A stretch of 64,000 nt of DNA from Cucumibacter marinus DSM 18995 (GCF_000429865.1 NZ_AUCR01000002.1:124001-188000), one strand, 5' to 3'; shown: positions 1-7,744, numbered from the stretch's first letter. Notes: a model not told the origin generated them from the letters alone. A program made the numbers and translations.

Positions 1-462
1 GTCGACCCATTCCATGTCCGCGGTCTGGATCAAGATTTCGCGGAAGGCATCGGCCGCGTCTTCGGGCATCACGGGCTGGGGCGCGGGTTCGGGCTTGTCC
101 GGGGCACCTTCGTCGGTCCAGGTGATGTGCTTGAGTTCGACAAGCCGGGACAGATAGGTCACGTCCGACTTGTTGGTGAGCTTATGCACGGGCCGCATCT
201 CGTTCATGAAGATGGTGTGGCCAAGCGGCTCGTTGGTCGGGCGCGTCTCGCCGAAAATGGTCTCGACCTCGTTTTCACCGCCCCCCAGCGAAATCACGAT
301 ATAGGGGTGGTAATGCAGGTGGAAATCGATGGTCTCGCCCGGCTCGAGCTTGACCTCCCAGATGCGCACGAACTCGTTCTCGAGCACGATGCGGTGGCCG
401 ATTTCGCCCAGCGTGATGCCGCGTTCGGCGGCGGCCTGGCTTCCGTTCGGGTCGTTGGTCAT
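1..462 (-). CDS. Cupin-domain protein (C-terminus outside window)
   Basis: The frame is open for 154 codons from an ATG at 462 to the window edge, so the C-terminus is missing. A GGGAGGAC ribosome site lies 5 bases before the start. The segment FHLHYHPYIV followed by a Gly/Glu-rich turn is a cupin metal-site pattern: a small beta-barrel with clustered His and a downstream Glu. Cupins bind or isomerise small acids, and this one gives no substrate clue. It is the last visible gene of the GntR-led operon that starts at 3998, 23 bases after the FAA hydrolase gene, so it probably serves the same catabolic pathway as an isomerase, dioxygenase or sensor. The family call rests on motif and fold pattern only. 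Confidence 0.6.
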   Translation of the reverse strand, partial: MTNDPNGSQAAAERGITLGEIGHRIVLENEFVRIWEVKLEPGETIDFHLHYHPYIVISLGGGENEVETIFGETRPTNEPLGHTIFMNEMRPVHKLTNKSDVTYLSRLVELKHITWTDEGAPDKPEPAPQPVMPEDAADAFREILIQTADMEWVD

Positions 463-485
463 TGTGTCCTCCCGGTTCGGTCCGG

Positions 486-1379
486 TCAGCCCCGTTTTGG
501 GGAATGCAGATCTGTTTCGGTCATGGTGTTGCGCAATTCGCCCAGCCCCGCGCCGCGTGAGACGATTTCGTCGCCGGCCTTGAGGAAGAAGGGCGGATCG
601 GCGGCATTGCCGACCCCGGCGGGGGTGCCGGTCAGAAGCACATCGCCCGCATGCAGGGTCATGCCCCATGAGAGCTCCGCGATCAGCTTGGGGATCGCAA
701 AAGCCATCTGACGGGTCGAAGCATGTTGGCGGCGTTCGCCATTGACGAGGCATTCGAGTTCGACATCGAAGGGATCGAATGCTTCGGCCGTCACCAGCCA
801 GGGGCCAAGCGGCATGGTTTGATCGATCGACTTGCCCTTGAGCCACTGTCCGCCATGGGCGCGCTGCAAATCGCGCTGGGAAACGTCATTGGCCAGGCAA
901 TAGCCGAAAATGTGCTCCATCGCCCGGTCCTCGGAGATCGAGCGGCCGGTCTTGCCGATGACGATGGCGAGTTCGACCTCATAGTCCCACTTTTCCGAAA
1001 TCTCAGCGTCGAAGGCTATCGGGTCACGGGCCCCGATTGCCGTGTCGGGGGATTTGGTGAAGAAGGTCGGATGGCTCGGTCGGTCTACATCCTGTCCCTC
1101 GCGCTTGCCGCGCCCTTCTTCGAAGTGGTCCCAGTAGTTCCACCCGGTGCACAGAATGTCCCGGCGGAAGCGGGTGAGGGGCGGCATCAGCCGGACATCG
1201 GAGAGCGGAATCCGGCCGGCTCCATTTGCGGCTGCATTCTGGGCAGCCGTGAGGGCCGGCTGGCCACCCTCGATGATGGCGTTGACGTCGCCGATTTCGA
1301 GGCCGAACGGGACGATTTCATCGCCCTTCACGGCGCCGGTGCGCTGTTGGCCGTCATGCATGAAGGAAACGAGCTTCAT
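486..1379 (-). CDS. Fumarylacetoacetate (FAA) hydrolase family protein
   Basis: A 297-residue protein with the FAH-fold C-terminal domain. Visible motifs are WDYEVELAIVIGK (acidic metal ligands at about E134 and E136), ANDVSQRDLQ (D165) and TGTPAGVG near the end. These make the divalent-metal site that in this family cleaves C-C bonds in 2-oxo or beta-diketo acids, or acts as a hydratase/decarboxylase. The length of about 300 is normal. It begins only 3 bases after the stop of the Rid-family gene, with GAAGG as ribosome site, so it is co-transcribed. With the neighbouring Ldh2-type dehydrogenase and Rid protein it suggests breakdown of a keto or imino acid; the exact substrate cannot be read from the sequence. 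Confidence 0.85.
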   Translation of the reverse strand: MKLVSFMHDGQQRTGAVKGDEIVPFGLEIGDVNAIIEGGQPALTAAQNAAANGAGRIPLSDVRLMPPLTRFRRDILCTGWNYWDHFEEGRGKREGQDVDRPSHPTFFTKSPDTAIGARDPIAFDAEISEKWDYEVELAIVIGKTGRSISEDRAMEHIFGYCLANDVSQRDLQRAHGGQWLKGKSIDQTMPLGPWLVTAEAFDPFDVELECLVNGERRQHASTRQMAFAIPKLIAELSWGMTLHAGDVLLTGTPAGVGNAADPPFFLKAGDEIVSRGAGLGELRNTMTETDLHSPKRG

Positions 1380-1382
1380 CGG

Positions 1383-1787
1383 TCAGGCCTTCGATGGGAT
1401 GACGGCGATGGCATTGATTTCGATGAGATAATCGGGGGAGACCATCTTGGTCACCTCGACCATGGTCGAGGCGGGAAGCGGCGGCTTGAAGTATTCGCGC
1501 CGCACCGCATGGATCTCGTCGAAGTGCTCGATGTTGCGGACATAGACATCGACCCGGCAGACATCGTCGAGCGTGCCGCCGGCGGTTTCGACCGCATTCT
1601 TGATGTTCTCGCAGACCTGCTTGGTCTGTTCTGTGATGTTGCCGATCCCCGCAATGGTGCCGTCGGGACGGCGGGCGGTCATGCCGGAAATGAAGACGAG
1701 GCGCCCCTCGGCTTCAATCATGGTGGCCTGCGAGAAATGCCCCATCGGGGTGCGCAGGTTCTGGGTGGTGACTTCTTGTTTGGTCAT
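1383..1787 (-). CDS. Rid (YjgF/YER057c/UK114) family protein
   Basis: A 134-residue single-domain protein of normal Rid length, ending LIEINAIAVIP, where E123 matches the conserved C-terminal Glu. Rid proteins form trimers, and RidA itself hydrolyses reactive enamine/imine intermediates. The Arg that salt-bridges the carboxylate substrate in true RidA, normally in a PAR(S/T) motif, is Ser107 here (PPLPASTMVEV). It is therefore probably not a canonical RidA but a pathway-dedicated Rid subfamily member. It sits between the Ldh2-type dehydrogenase (11-base gap) and FAA hydrolase genes. No strong ribosome site is seen before the ATG, so translation may be coupled to the upstream gene. Confidence 0.85.
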   Translation of the reverse strand: MTKQEVTTQNLRTPMGHFSQATMIEAEGRLVFISGMTARRPDGTIAGIGNITEQTKQVCENIKNAVETAGGTLDDVCRVDVYVRNIEHFDEIHAVRREYFKPPLPASTMVEVTKMVSPDYLIEINAIAVIPSKA

Positions 1788-1798
1788 AACAGATCAAC

Positions 1799-2881
1799 TC
1801 AGTTCTTTGATTGTTCGAGTGGAGCGATGAGCGCGGGCTCAATGTCCAGGGTTCGGGCGATGCCAGCCAGCATGGCGGCAACGGTATCGGTGATGGTGAC
1901 AATGTCCGCGTTGTCGCGGGCGCGCTGCCATTCGCGCTCGCCGGGCGCATAAAGGCGATCAACGCCTGGCGCCTTGCGGCCGGCACGCAATTTGTCCCCG
2001 GCCGCGGCGGCGGCCTGCTGCATGGCGCCGGCATCGCCGAAATGGGTGGCATCGATGGCCATGAACAGATGGGCGCAATTATAGGGCTTTGCCGGATCGC
2101 CATAGAGCGGGCTGACAGTGGCGCCATAACCGCCACCGGACAGAAGCCCCGCCATCAGGTCCATGACGAATGCCAGGCCGAAGCCTTTGGGTCCGCCGCT
2201 TGGCAAAAGCATGCCGGCGATCGCGGCCTCGGGGTCGTTGGTCTCGCGGCCTTCAGCGTCGACGGCCCAGCTCTCAGGAATCTGTTTGCCCGATTTTGCA
2301 GCCATGCGGATCTTGCCCATGGCGGCTTCACTTGTCGCCATATCGAGGACGATCGGCGCGTCGGAGGCGGTGGGAAAGGCGATGGCGAGCGGGTTGTTGC
2401 CGACCACGGGTTCAGCGCCGCCGGGCGCGGGCATCAGCGGCCGGGTGTTGCACATGACAATGCCGACGCAACCGGCATCTGCCGCCTTGAGCGCGAAGCG
2501 CCGCGCGGCGCCAAAGTGGAAGCCGTTGCGCACCGCCACAATGCCGGCGCCAAGCGTCCTGGCGCGGTCGATGGCATGGGCAATTGCCTTGTCGCCGGTG
2601 ATCTGGCCAAGCCCGTTTTCGGCGTCCATGACCATGGCGACGCCCTGGTCGGAGACGATGGTGCCGGTGGCGGTAGGCGAGACCGAGCCCGAGCGGATGC
2701 GGTCGACATACATGTCGGTCAGCATCACGCCGTGAGAGGCGAGGCCTTCGCGGTCGGCTTCAACCAGCGCTTCAGCGACGGTGCGCGCACCGGCTTCATT
2801 GACCCCAAGAGAAGAAAAAATGCGGGCGACCAGGGCGATGATATCGCCCGCATTGGCCGTCACAGTGCCTGGTGTGGTCAT
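1799..2881 (-). CDS. Ldh2-type (malate/L-lactate dehydrogenase family) oxidoreductase
   Basis: A 360-residue protein of the NAD(P)H-dependent malate/L-lactate/ureidoglycolate dehydrogenase family, which is unrelated to Rossmann-type LDH. The family signature EADREGLASHGV carries the catalytic Ser49-His50-Gly51. Other signatures are NGFHFGAARR, GNNPLAIAFPT, DMATSEAAMGK and GPKGFGLAFVMD. Family members reduce or oxidise 2-hydroxy acids or cyclic imino acids such as delta1-piperideine-2-carboxylate. A Rid-family protein next door makes an imino-acid substrate attractive, but that is inference. The ATG overlaps the stop of the YCII gene by 4 bases (2878-2881), so the two are translationally coupled. 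Confidence 0.9.
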   Translation of the reverse strand: MTTPGTVTANAGDIIALVARIFSSLGVNEAGARTVAEALVEADREGLASHGVMLTDMYVDRIRSGSVSPTATGTIVSDQGVAMVMDAENGLGQITGDKAIAHAIDRARTLGAGIVAVRNGFHFGAARRFALKAADAGCVGIVMCNTRPLMPAPGGAEPVVGNNPLAIAFPTASDAPIVLDMATSEAAMGKIRMAAKSGKQIPESWAVDAEGRETNDPEAAIAGMLLPSGGPKGFGLAFVMDLMAGLLSGGGYGATVSPLYGDPAKPYNCAHLFMAIDATHFGDAGAMQQAAAAAGDKLRAGRKAPGVDRLYAPGEREWQRARDNADIVTITDTVAAMLAGIARTLDIEPALIAPLEQSKN

Positions 2882-3276
2882 AGAAACGCGACCTTTCCCT
2901 CGGCGAGCGAGACGGTAAGGGTGAAACTCATTTCGTTCATCAGCCAGGGCAGAATGGTGTAGTGCCGTGCGCCGGCCCTGTGCATCGGGTCAGCCTCGGC
3001 GATGGCACGGGCAGCCTCGAGATTTTCGGCGCGCAGGACAATCATGCCGCGCCCGGTCCAGTCTGTGCCGGTTTCGTCGGACAGGGGGCCGGCAGCCACC
3101 AGCTTGCCTTCGGCCTCCAGCCGGCGCTGAAATGTAAGATGTTCGGCCAGATGGTCGCTGACAGCCTGCTTGTCGCCGGCCGGATCCGAAAACACGACAA
3201 AATATTCGCGGGCGGCAAGGCCTTCGGCCCGCGCCTCGTCGATCCGTTGGCGCCAGTTCCGGTTTGTTCCACTCAT
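2878..3276 (-). CDS. YCII-related domain protein
   Basis: A 132-residue protein with a dimeric ferredoxin-like YCII domain over roughly residues 22-112. It shows HLAEHLTFQRRLEAEGKLV, the GPL turn, and ADPMHRAGARHYTILPW, whose His/Asp pattern is typical of the family. YCII proteins include chloromuconolactone dehalogenase-like and YciI-type lyases, but most have no known reaction. ATGA overlaps on both sides (3273-3276 with the GntR gene, 2878-2881 with the dehydrogenase) put it firmly in the operon. It probably acts on a pathway intermediate. The function cannot be assigned further. Confidence 0.8.
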   Translation of the reverse strand: MSGTNRNWRQRIDEARAEGLAAREYFVVFSDPAGDKQAVSDHLAEHLTFQRRLEAEGKLVAAGPLSDETGTDWTGRGMIVLRAENLEAARAIAEADPMHRAGARHYTILPWLMNEMSFTLTVSLAEGKVAFL

Positions 3277-3998
3277 GAAACCACCTCTTTGTCTGCACCC
3301 GCGATCTGGCCATCGGCGGCAACGGTGAGCGCGACCTTGTCGGTCGTCGCGCTGAAGTGAGCCCGGATCGCGTCCATCGCGCCGGGGGTGTCTCGCTCAA
3401 GTGCAGTGTTCATCAGCAATTCGTGCTCGGCGACGTCGTCGCGCGCCTTGATGCTGGAGGTCACCGACAGGGCGACATAGCGTTCGGCCTGATCGTAAAG
3501 GCCCGAACGGATATTCATGATGGTGGGGGAGCCGCAGGCGGCGACCAGCGCGTTGTGGAATGTGCGATGCTCGCGGCGCCATGCCTCGTTGATTTCACCG
3601 GGCTTGTCCGGGTCGGTCTTGGGCTGGCGCGACAGGCGATGAAAAGCACCGAGCAGGTTGGCTTCCCATTCAACGTCGCCATTCTCGATCGACCACCTCA
3701 ATGCAATCTGTTCGATCTCGATGCGGGTGCGGGTGAGATCGATCAGGGTGGCGTGGGAGACCGGGGTGACACGGAAGCCCTTGTTCTGCTCAAGCACGAC
3801 ATGCCCTTCGGCATGCAGGCGCATCAGCGCTTCCCGGATCGGGCTGGTGCCGGTGTCGTAGCGGGCGCGCAGCGCTTCCATGCGCAAGCGTTCATTGGGC
3901 ATTAGCCGGCACGACAGGATGTCGGCCCGCATCTGGTCGAATACCCGTGCTGCCTGGGTTTGCGGTTCGGCGCTATTGCCGAGCTCCACTGCTGCCAT
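3273..3998 (-). CDS. GntR-family regulator (FadR/FCD subfamily)
   Basis: A 241-residue regulator. The N-terminal winged helix (about residues 15-80, with YDTGTSPIREALMRLHAEG as helix-turn-helix) precedes an all-helical FCD ligand domain with the metal/carboxylate His positions RREHRTFHNAL and EHELL. The open frame extends to 4151, but the ATG at 3998 is chosen because AGAGGGTGGAG lies just upstream and the protein then has family length. It is the first gene of the minus-strand operon and faces an ABC importer. It probably represses both from the divergent intergenic region (see the palindrome at 4159-4172) and responds to an acidic pathway intermediate. Confidence 0.9.
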   Translation of the reverse strand: MAAVELGNSAEPQTQAARVFDQMRADILSCRLMPNERLRMEALRARYDTGTSPIREALMRLHAEGHVVLEQNKGFRVTPVSHATLIDLTRTRIEIEQIALRWSIENGDVEWEANLLGAFHRLSRQPKTDPDKPGEINEAWRREHRTFHNALVAACGSPTIMNIRSGLYDQAERYVALSVTSSIKARDDVAEHELLMNTALERDTPGAMDAIRAHFSATTDKVALTVAADGQIAGADKEVVS

Positions 3999-4158
3999 GT
4001 GCTCCACCCTCTCTGCTCGTCTCGATGCCGTTCCAGCGCACATCTTCAACGCATGAACTGTGCCGGCACCGGTGTTGTTTATGCCGTGCCCGCACACAGG
4101 CGAACAGGCATCCTTGTTTTCATGATCCAATACATGACAGTCAAACGACAATCAACAA

Positions 4159-4180
4159 GATTTTCGAAAATCTGTTGACA
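4159..4180. promoter_or_regulatory. Perfect palindrome and candidate -35 box in divergent promoter region
   Basis: In the 324-base gap between the GntR gene and the importer, 4159-4172 reads GATTTTCGAAAATC, a perfect 14-base palindrome in AT-rich sequence. TTGACA at 4175-4180 is a consensus -35 box pointing at the importer; no convincing -10 is seen 16-18 bases on. A palindrome abutting a -35 box is the expected layout for a repressor site, and the GntR protein encoded next door is the natural candidate. The binding assignment is inference. The rest of the gap holds nothing else I can name. Confidence 0.45.
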
Positions 4181-4325
4181 TGGCGAAAATTTGGCTGTTT
4201 GCTGAAACTACGGATAGGCCGCATCAGGGCGCGAGGTCGCGCCCGATCGTGCATGGCCTTTCCCGCTGTCCGAGGGGTGGACAGCTCCAGCCCGGCAGGT
4301 CCGGGCCAAAAGGGAGGTTTTCATG

Positions 4326-5351
4326 ATGAAACTACGCAGACTTGGTCTTGCCGCAGCGGTGACGCTGGCGAGCCTGACCGGCCTGTCCGCGCCCACCCTG
4401 GCGCAGGACGGGGAACTGACCCCGCTGACATTCTCGCTGGACTTCATTCCGCTTGGCCGGCATGCGCCATGGTACACCGCGCTCGGCAAGGGGTTCTTCG
4501 AGGAAGAAGGACTGGATGTCACGATCATTCCGGCTCAGGGCACCGCGCAGGTGATCCAGGCTGTTGAATCGGGCACGGCCCAACTGGGCTTTGTCGACGT
4601 GCCGGCGCTGGCGCTGGCGCGCTCCAACGGTTCGCAGTTGCGCATGATCGCGGTCAATTACCAGAAGGCGCCTTACGCGATCTTCACCCTGGCCAATGGC
4701 GCGGACGTGACCGAGATCTCGCAGCTCGAAGGGCTGACCCTCGGCAGCGGCGCTGGCAGCTTCACGCCCAAGATCATAAAGGGCTACATGACCGAGAACG
4801 GTCTTGATCCCGACGCGCTCGAGATCACCAATGTGGCACCGCCGGCGCGTGCGGGCATGCTGCTTTCGGGCAATGTGCCGGCCATCGAATTCTTCGTGAT
4901 GGCACAGCCGGGCCTTGCCAACGGGGCAGTCGACGCAGGCACCGAACTGCGCACCCTGCTTCTGGGCGATCACGGGCTTGAGCTCTATTCCAACGGCATC
5001 GCCACCACTGAAGACTATCTGGCCGCCAATCCCGATGTCGCCAAGCGCTTTGTGCGTGCCGCGCTCAAGGGCTGGCAATATGCGCTCAACAATCCCGAAG
5101 AAGCCGCGGACATCCAGCTCCAGTATATCGAGAGCCTCGATCGCGACACCATCATCGCCGAGATCGGCGTGGTGCGGTCGCTGGCGGTGACCGAAGACAC
5201 CGAGATGAACGGTCTGGGGTGGTTCGACAAGGCCAAGATGCAGACGAGCCTCGATTTCGTGCTCGAATTCATCGGGGTCGAAGGCGATGAGCCTGACGCC
5301 GCTGATCTCTATGCCGAGGGCTTTTTGCCCGACGAACCGATCAAACCGTAA
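4326..5351 (+). CDS. ABC transporter substrate-binding protein (NMT1/THI5-like, SsuA type)
   Basis: A 341-residue periplasmic binding protein. The signal peptide is basic (KLRRLG) then hydrophobic, with likely cleavage after PTLAQ. The mature start LTFSLDFIPLGRHAPWYTAL and the GLDVTIIP and GTAQLGFVD segments are typical of the NMT1/SsuA family, whose members carry sulfonates, pyrimidine precursors, hydantoins and similar small molecules. GGAGG at 4313-4317 favours the second of two adjacent ATGs (4326, spacing 8) over 4323. It is followed by ATPase and permease genes, forming a complete importer probably feeding the divergent catabolic operon. The substrate is unknown. Confidence 0.9.
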   Translation: MKLRRLGLAAAVTLASLTGLSAPTLAQDGELTPLTFSLDFIPLGRHAPWYTALGKGFFEEEGLDVTIIPAQGTAQVIQAVESGTAQLGFVDVPALALARSNGSQLRMIAVNYQKAPYAIFTLANGADVTEISQLEGLTLGSGAGSFTPKIIKGYMTENGLDPDALEITNVAPPARAGMLLSGNVPAIEFFVMAQPGLANGAVDAGTELRTLLLGDHGLELYSNGIATTEDYLAANPDVAKRFVRAALKGWQYALNNPEEAADIQLQYIESLDRDTIIAEIGVVRSLAVTEDTEMNGLGWFDKAKMQTSLDFVLEFIGVEGDEPDAADLYAEGFLPDEPIKP

Positions 5352-5365
5352 GGACCGCGACCTCT

Positions 5366-6190
5366 ATGGCACACGCCAATGTGCAAGAGACCGGCCCGGC
5401 GGGGTGGACCGAGAAAGCGTCCACCCTGCCGGTGATCGGCAAATTCAGGGATGTCCGACAGGAGTTCCTGCGCAAGACCGGCAATCCGCTGCTGGCGATC
5501 GAGGAAATCTCCTTCGATCTGTTCGAGGGGCACCTTGTGAGCCTGCTGGGCCCTTCGGGCTGCGGCAAGACCACGTTTCTCAAGATCGTTGCCGGCCTTG
5601 TGAAAGGCTATACCGGCACCGTGCAGATCAATGGCGTCGATGTGACCGATCCGCATCCGGATGTGGGCTTCGTGTTTCAGCAGCCCAACCTGATGCCCTG
5701 GCGCACGGTGATCAAGAACGTCACCCTGCCCATGGAAATCCGCAAGGAGGCAGGGCCGGAGGCGACGGCGCGAGCGCATGAGCTCCTCAAGCTTGTCGGT
5801 CTCGAGGGGTTCGAGGACGCCTATCCCAACCAGCTTTCGGGCGGCATGCAGCAGCGCGTGGCGCTGTGCCGGGCGCTGGTGCACAGCCCCAAGCTCTTGC
5901 TGATGGATGAGCCGTTCGGCGCGCTCGACGAACTGACCCGGATGGACATGCACGACCTGCTGCTCGATATCCGCGAGAAGACAGGGGCGACCTGCCTGTT
6001 CGTGACCCACTCGATTTCCGAGGCGGTCTATCTGTCCGACATCGTCGTCGTGTTCTCGCAGCGTCCGGCGGTGATCGCCGACTTCATCGAGATCGATCTC
6101 GCCTATCCGCGCACGCCGGAAACCCGTTATTCCGCCGATTTCACTGCGCTTGAACACCGCGCCAGCCGCGCTTTGGGGATCACGCGATGA
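5366..6190 (+). CDS. ABC transporter ATP-binding protein (SsuB/TauB type)
   Basis: A 274-residue ATPase with all nucleotide-binding motifs: Walker A GPSGCGKTT (62-70), Q-loop FQQPNLMPW, signature LSGGMQQR, Walker B LLLMDEPFGALDE and the switch His in FVTHSISEA. PNLMPWRTV is characteristic of the nitrate/sulfonate/taurine subfamily. An N-terminal extension of about 40 residues precedes the ATPase core. It lies 14 bases after the binding-protein gene, and its stop overlaps the permease start (6187-6190, ATGA). It energises import of the substrate captured by the preceding protein. Confidence 0.93.
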   Translation: MAHANVQETGPAGWTEKASTLPVIGKFRDVRQEFLRKTGNPLLAIEEISFDLFEGHLVSLLGPSGCGKTTFLKIVAGLVKGYTGTVQINGVDVTDPHPDVGFVFQQPNLMPWRTVIKNVTLPMEIRKEAGPEATARAHELLKLVGLEGFEDAYPNQLSGGMQQRVALCRALVHSPKLLLMDEPFGALDELTRMDMHDLLLDIREKTGATCLFVTHSISEAVYLSDIVVVFSQRPAVIADFIEIDLAYPRTPETRYSADFTALEHRASRALGITR

Positions 6191-6954
6191 CCAAACTGCT
6201 CAACAATTGGCGCCTGGCGCTCTACCCGGTGGCGGGGATCGTCGTCATTCTCGTCGTGTGGCAGCTTTATACCGATCTGTTCGGGGTCAGTCAGATCGTG
6301 CTGCCCAGCCCCACGGATATCTGGGGCGCGATGGTGAAGAACAATTCGCTGTTGCTGCGCGAAACCTGGCCGACCCTGCTCGAATGCATCTATGGCTTCG
6401 CGCTGGCGCTGGCGCTTGGCATTCCGATTGCCGTGGCGGTGGCCAATTCGCGCACGCTCAACCTCATTCTCTATCCGATCCTGATCGCCACCCAGTCGAT
6501 CCCCAAGGTCGCGGTGGCGCCGATCATCCTGATCTGGTTTGGCATCGGCATGGAATCGAAGCTGGCGATTGCCTTTCTCGTCGCCTTCTTCCCGATCGTG
6601 GTCGACACGGCGACGGGCCTCAGGGCCACCCCGCCGGGGCTGATCGAACTGGCGCGGTCGCTGAGGGCGTCGCCTTCCCAGGTGTTCTGGAAGGTGCAGT
6701 TTCCCGCCGCGCTCCCCTTCATCTTCGCCGGCTCGAAGGTCGCCGTGACCCTTGCCGTGATCGGCGCGGTGATCGGGGAGTTCGTCGGCTCGAATGAAGG
6801 GCTGGGCAATCTCTTGCTGACGGCCAACTCGCAGCTCAACAGCCCGCTCGCCTGGGCGGCGCTGGTGTGGCTCTCCGCGCTCGGGATCGGGCTGTTCGTG
6901 ATCGTGGTGATTGCCGAGAAGATCTTCATGCCCTGGGCCGAAGGAGGGCACTGA
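6187..6954 (+). CDS. ABC transporter permease (SsuC/TauC type)
   Basis: A 255-residue inner-membrane protein with about six hydrophobic segments (first around residues 10-30). It has the cytoplasmic EAA-type coupling loop GLIELARSLRASPSQVFWKV followed by FPAALPFIFAG, as expected of binding-protein-dependent permeases of the sulfonate/taurine/nitrate group. The start ATG overlaps the ATPase stop. It completes the three-gene importer; a single permease gene implies a homodimer. The gene-free stretch before tRNA-Met follows. Confidence 0.92.
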   Translation: MTKLLNNWRLALYPVAGIVVILVVWQLYTDLFGVSQIVLPSPTDIWGAMVKNNSLLLRETWPTLLECIYGFALALALGIPIAVAVANSRTLNLILYPILIATQSIPKVAVAPIILIWFGIGMESKLAIAFLVAFFPIVVDTATGLRATPPGLIELARSLRASPSQVFWKVQFPAALPFIFAGSKVAVTLAVIGAVIGEFVGSNEGLGNLLLTANSQLNSPLAWAALVWLSALGIGLFVIVVIAEKIFMPWAEGGH

Positions 6955-7402
6955 CAAAGCTCCGGATCGCGTCTTGTCCATGGTGCGGTCCGCAAGGGCG
7001 AAACCGGTTCCCGCGCGCAGCAACATGGAACCGCGTTTCGAAGAGGCCACGCCGGATCGCCCTGTTCCGGCATCCTCACAGCGGGGAGGGCGTCTCAAGG
7101 CCGTTCCCTCGGGGCTCGTCCTGCCCGGCCGGCCCCGTATTGGCGGCGCACACCCTGCCGGCGCCATCGGCTCATCCCGCCGGTGGCGCCTTCTGGTTTG
7201 GGGGAGGAAGAATGTCCCCCGAGTGTGGACGCATCCATGCCGCGCGGCGTGGTTCCCTCCGACAGGGTCAGGTCCGAGGGCAAGGGGTATCTATCGTCTC
7301 GTTGGGGATCATCACTGAGGGGTGGCCTTGATAATGGACCCAGGTAGGCAAAGGAAAGTGCAGGCCCAAACGGTGCTTTTGGGCACGGGGAGGCGAGAGC
7401 GC
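6955..7402. other. Gene-free stretch between importer operon and tRNA-Met
   Basis: I see no credible gene here. Short frames on both strands are Arg/Gly/Pro-rich, lack ribosome sites and match no family I recognise. One imperfect stem-loop candidate is GCCCAAA (7364-7370) pairing with TTTGGGC (7378-7384), without a U-run. The stretch probably holds the importer operon's transcription end and leader sequence. Confidence 0.5.
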
Positions 7403-7431
7403 TTGACAGGAAAAGCCGGTGACCCTAAGTA
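7403..7431 (+). promoter_or_regulatory. Candidate promoter of tRNA-Met
   Basis: TTGACA at 7403-7408, a 17-base spacer, then TAAGTA at 7426-7431 gives a near-consensus sigma-70 promoter ending about 60 bases before the tRNA. This is consistent with a short 5' leader removed by RNase P. Position and spacing are seen directly; activity is inferred. Confidence 0.55.
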
Positions 7432-7494
7432 CCGGCGTCACCCGCGCCGGGCACACCCGGCGGCGAAGCGCGGGCCCCGCGTTTCACACCTTGG

Positions 7495-7571
7495 GGCGGA
7501 GTAGCTCAGCTGGTTAGAGCAGCGGAATCATAATCCGCGTGTCGGGGGTTCAAGTCCCTCCTCCGCTACCA
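7495..7571 (+). tRNA. tRNA-Met (CAT), elongator type
   Basis: A complete 77-base tRNA with encoded CCA (7569-7571). The acceptor stem is GGCGGAG/CTCCGCT with a G-U first pair. The D-arm contains GCTCAGCTGGTTAGAGC. The anticodon stem GCGGA/TCCGC encloses loop ATCATAA, giving anticodon CAT. The variable loop is GTGTC, and the T-stem GGGGG/CCCTC encloses TTCAAGT. The first base pair and overall sequence fit elongator tRNA-Met rather than initiator (no C-A mismatch and no three-G/three-C anticodon stem) or the CAT-Ile isoacceptor. An AT-richer defence island begins about 350 bases downstream, making this a plausible historic integration site. Confidence 0.95.
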
Positions 7572-7579
7572 CTTCGAAG

Positions 7580-7744
7580 ACGGTTTTCGCCCTGAAAATC
7601 GAAAGGTCCGGTGGACCTTTCGAAGTCGAGAAGGCCATGAGTGCTATGCACGAATGGCAAGAACGGTTTTGCGAGTCGCAAAAGCAATCGATCCGGTGGA
7701 TCGATTGCAAGCGCAGAAGGCCGCAAGAGCTATGCTCGAGCGGC
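7580..7744 (+). repeat. Two tandem ~85-base structured repeats with covarying hairpins
   Basis: Two diverged copies (7580-7660 and 7663-7744, offset 83-86) each fold into three hairpins in the same order. Hairpin 1: GGTTTTC/GAAAATC in copy A, TTTTGCG/CGCAAAA (7667-7683) in copy B. Hairpin 2: CGAAAGGTCC-GGT-GGACCTTTCG (7600-7622) versus GCAATCGATCC-GGT-GGATCGATTGC (7684-7708). Hairpin 3: GCCAT-GA-GTGC-TAT-GCAC-GA-ATGGC (7634-7658) versus GCCGC-AA-GAGC-TAT-GCTC-GA-GCGGC (7720-7744). The arms differ between copies but stay complementary, while the GGT and TAT loops are constant. It begins 8 bases after tRNA-Met. No T-run follows, so it is not a standard terminator. It may be a palindromic mosaic repeat or a structured RNA. 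Confidence 0.8.

Noticed and set aside
723-2962. Two long plus-strand frames over the catabolic operon
   Set aside because: Shadows of the FAA hydrolase, Rid and Ldh2-type genes; no ribosome site and shadow composition.
7095-7318. Short frames upstream of tRNA-Met on both strands
   Set aside because: Low-complexity Arg/Gly/Pro composition, no ribosome site, mutually overlapping.
7580-7744. CRISPR-like or simple tandem repeat
   Set aside because: Only two units, no spacers, and the stems differ between copies while pairing is kept; this is not a CRISPR pattern.
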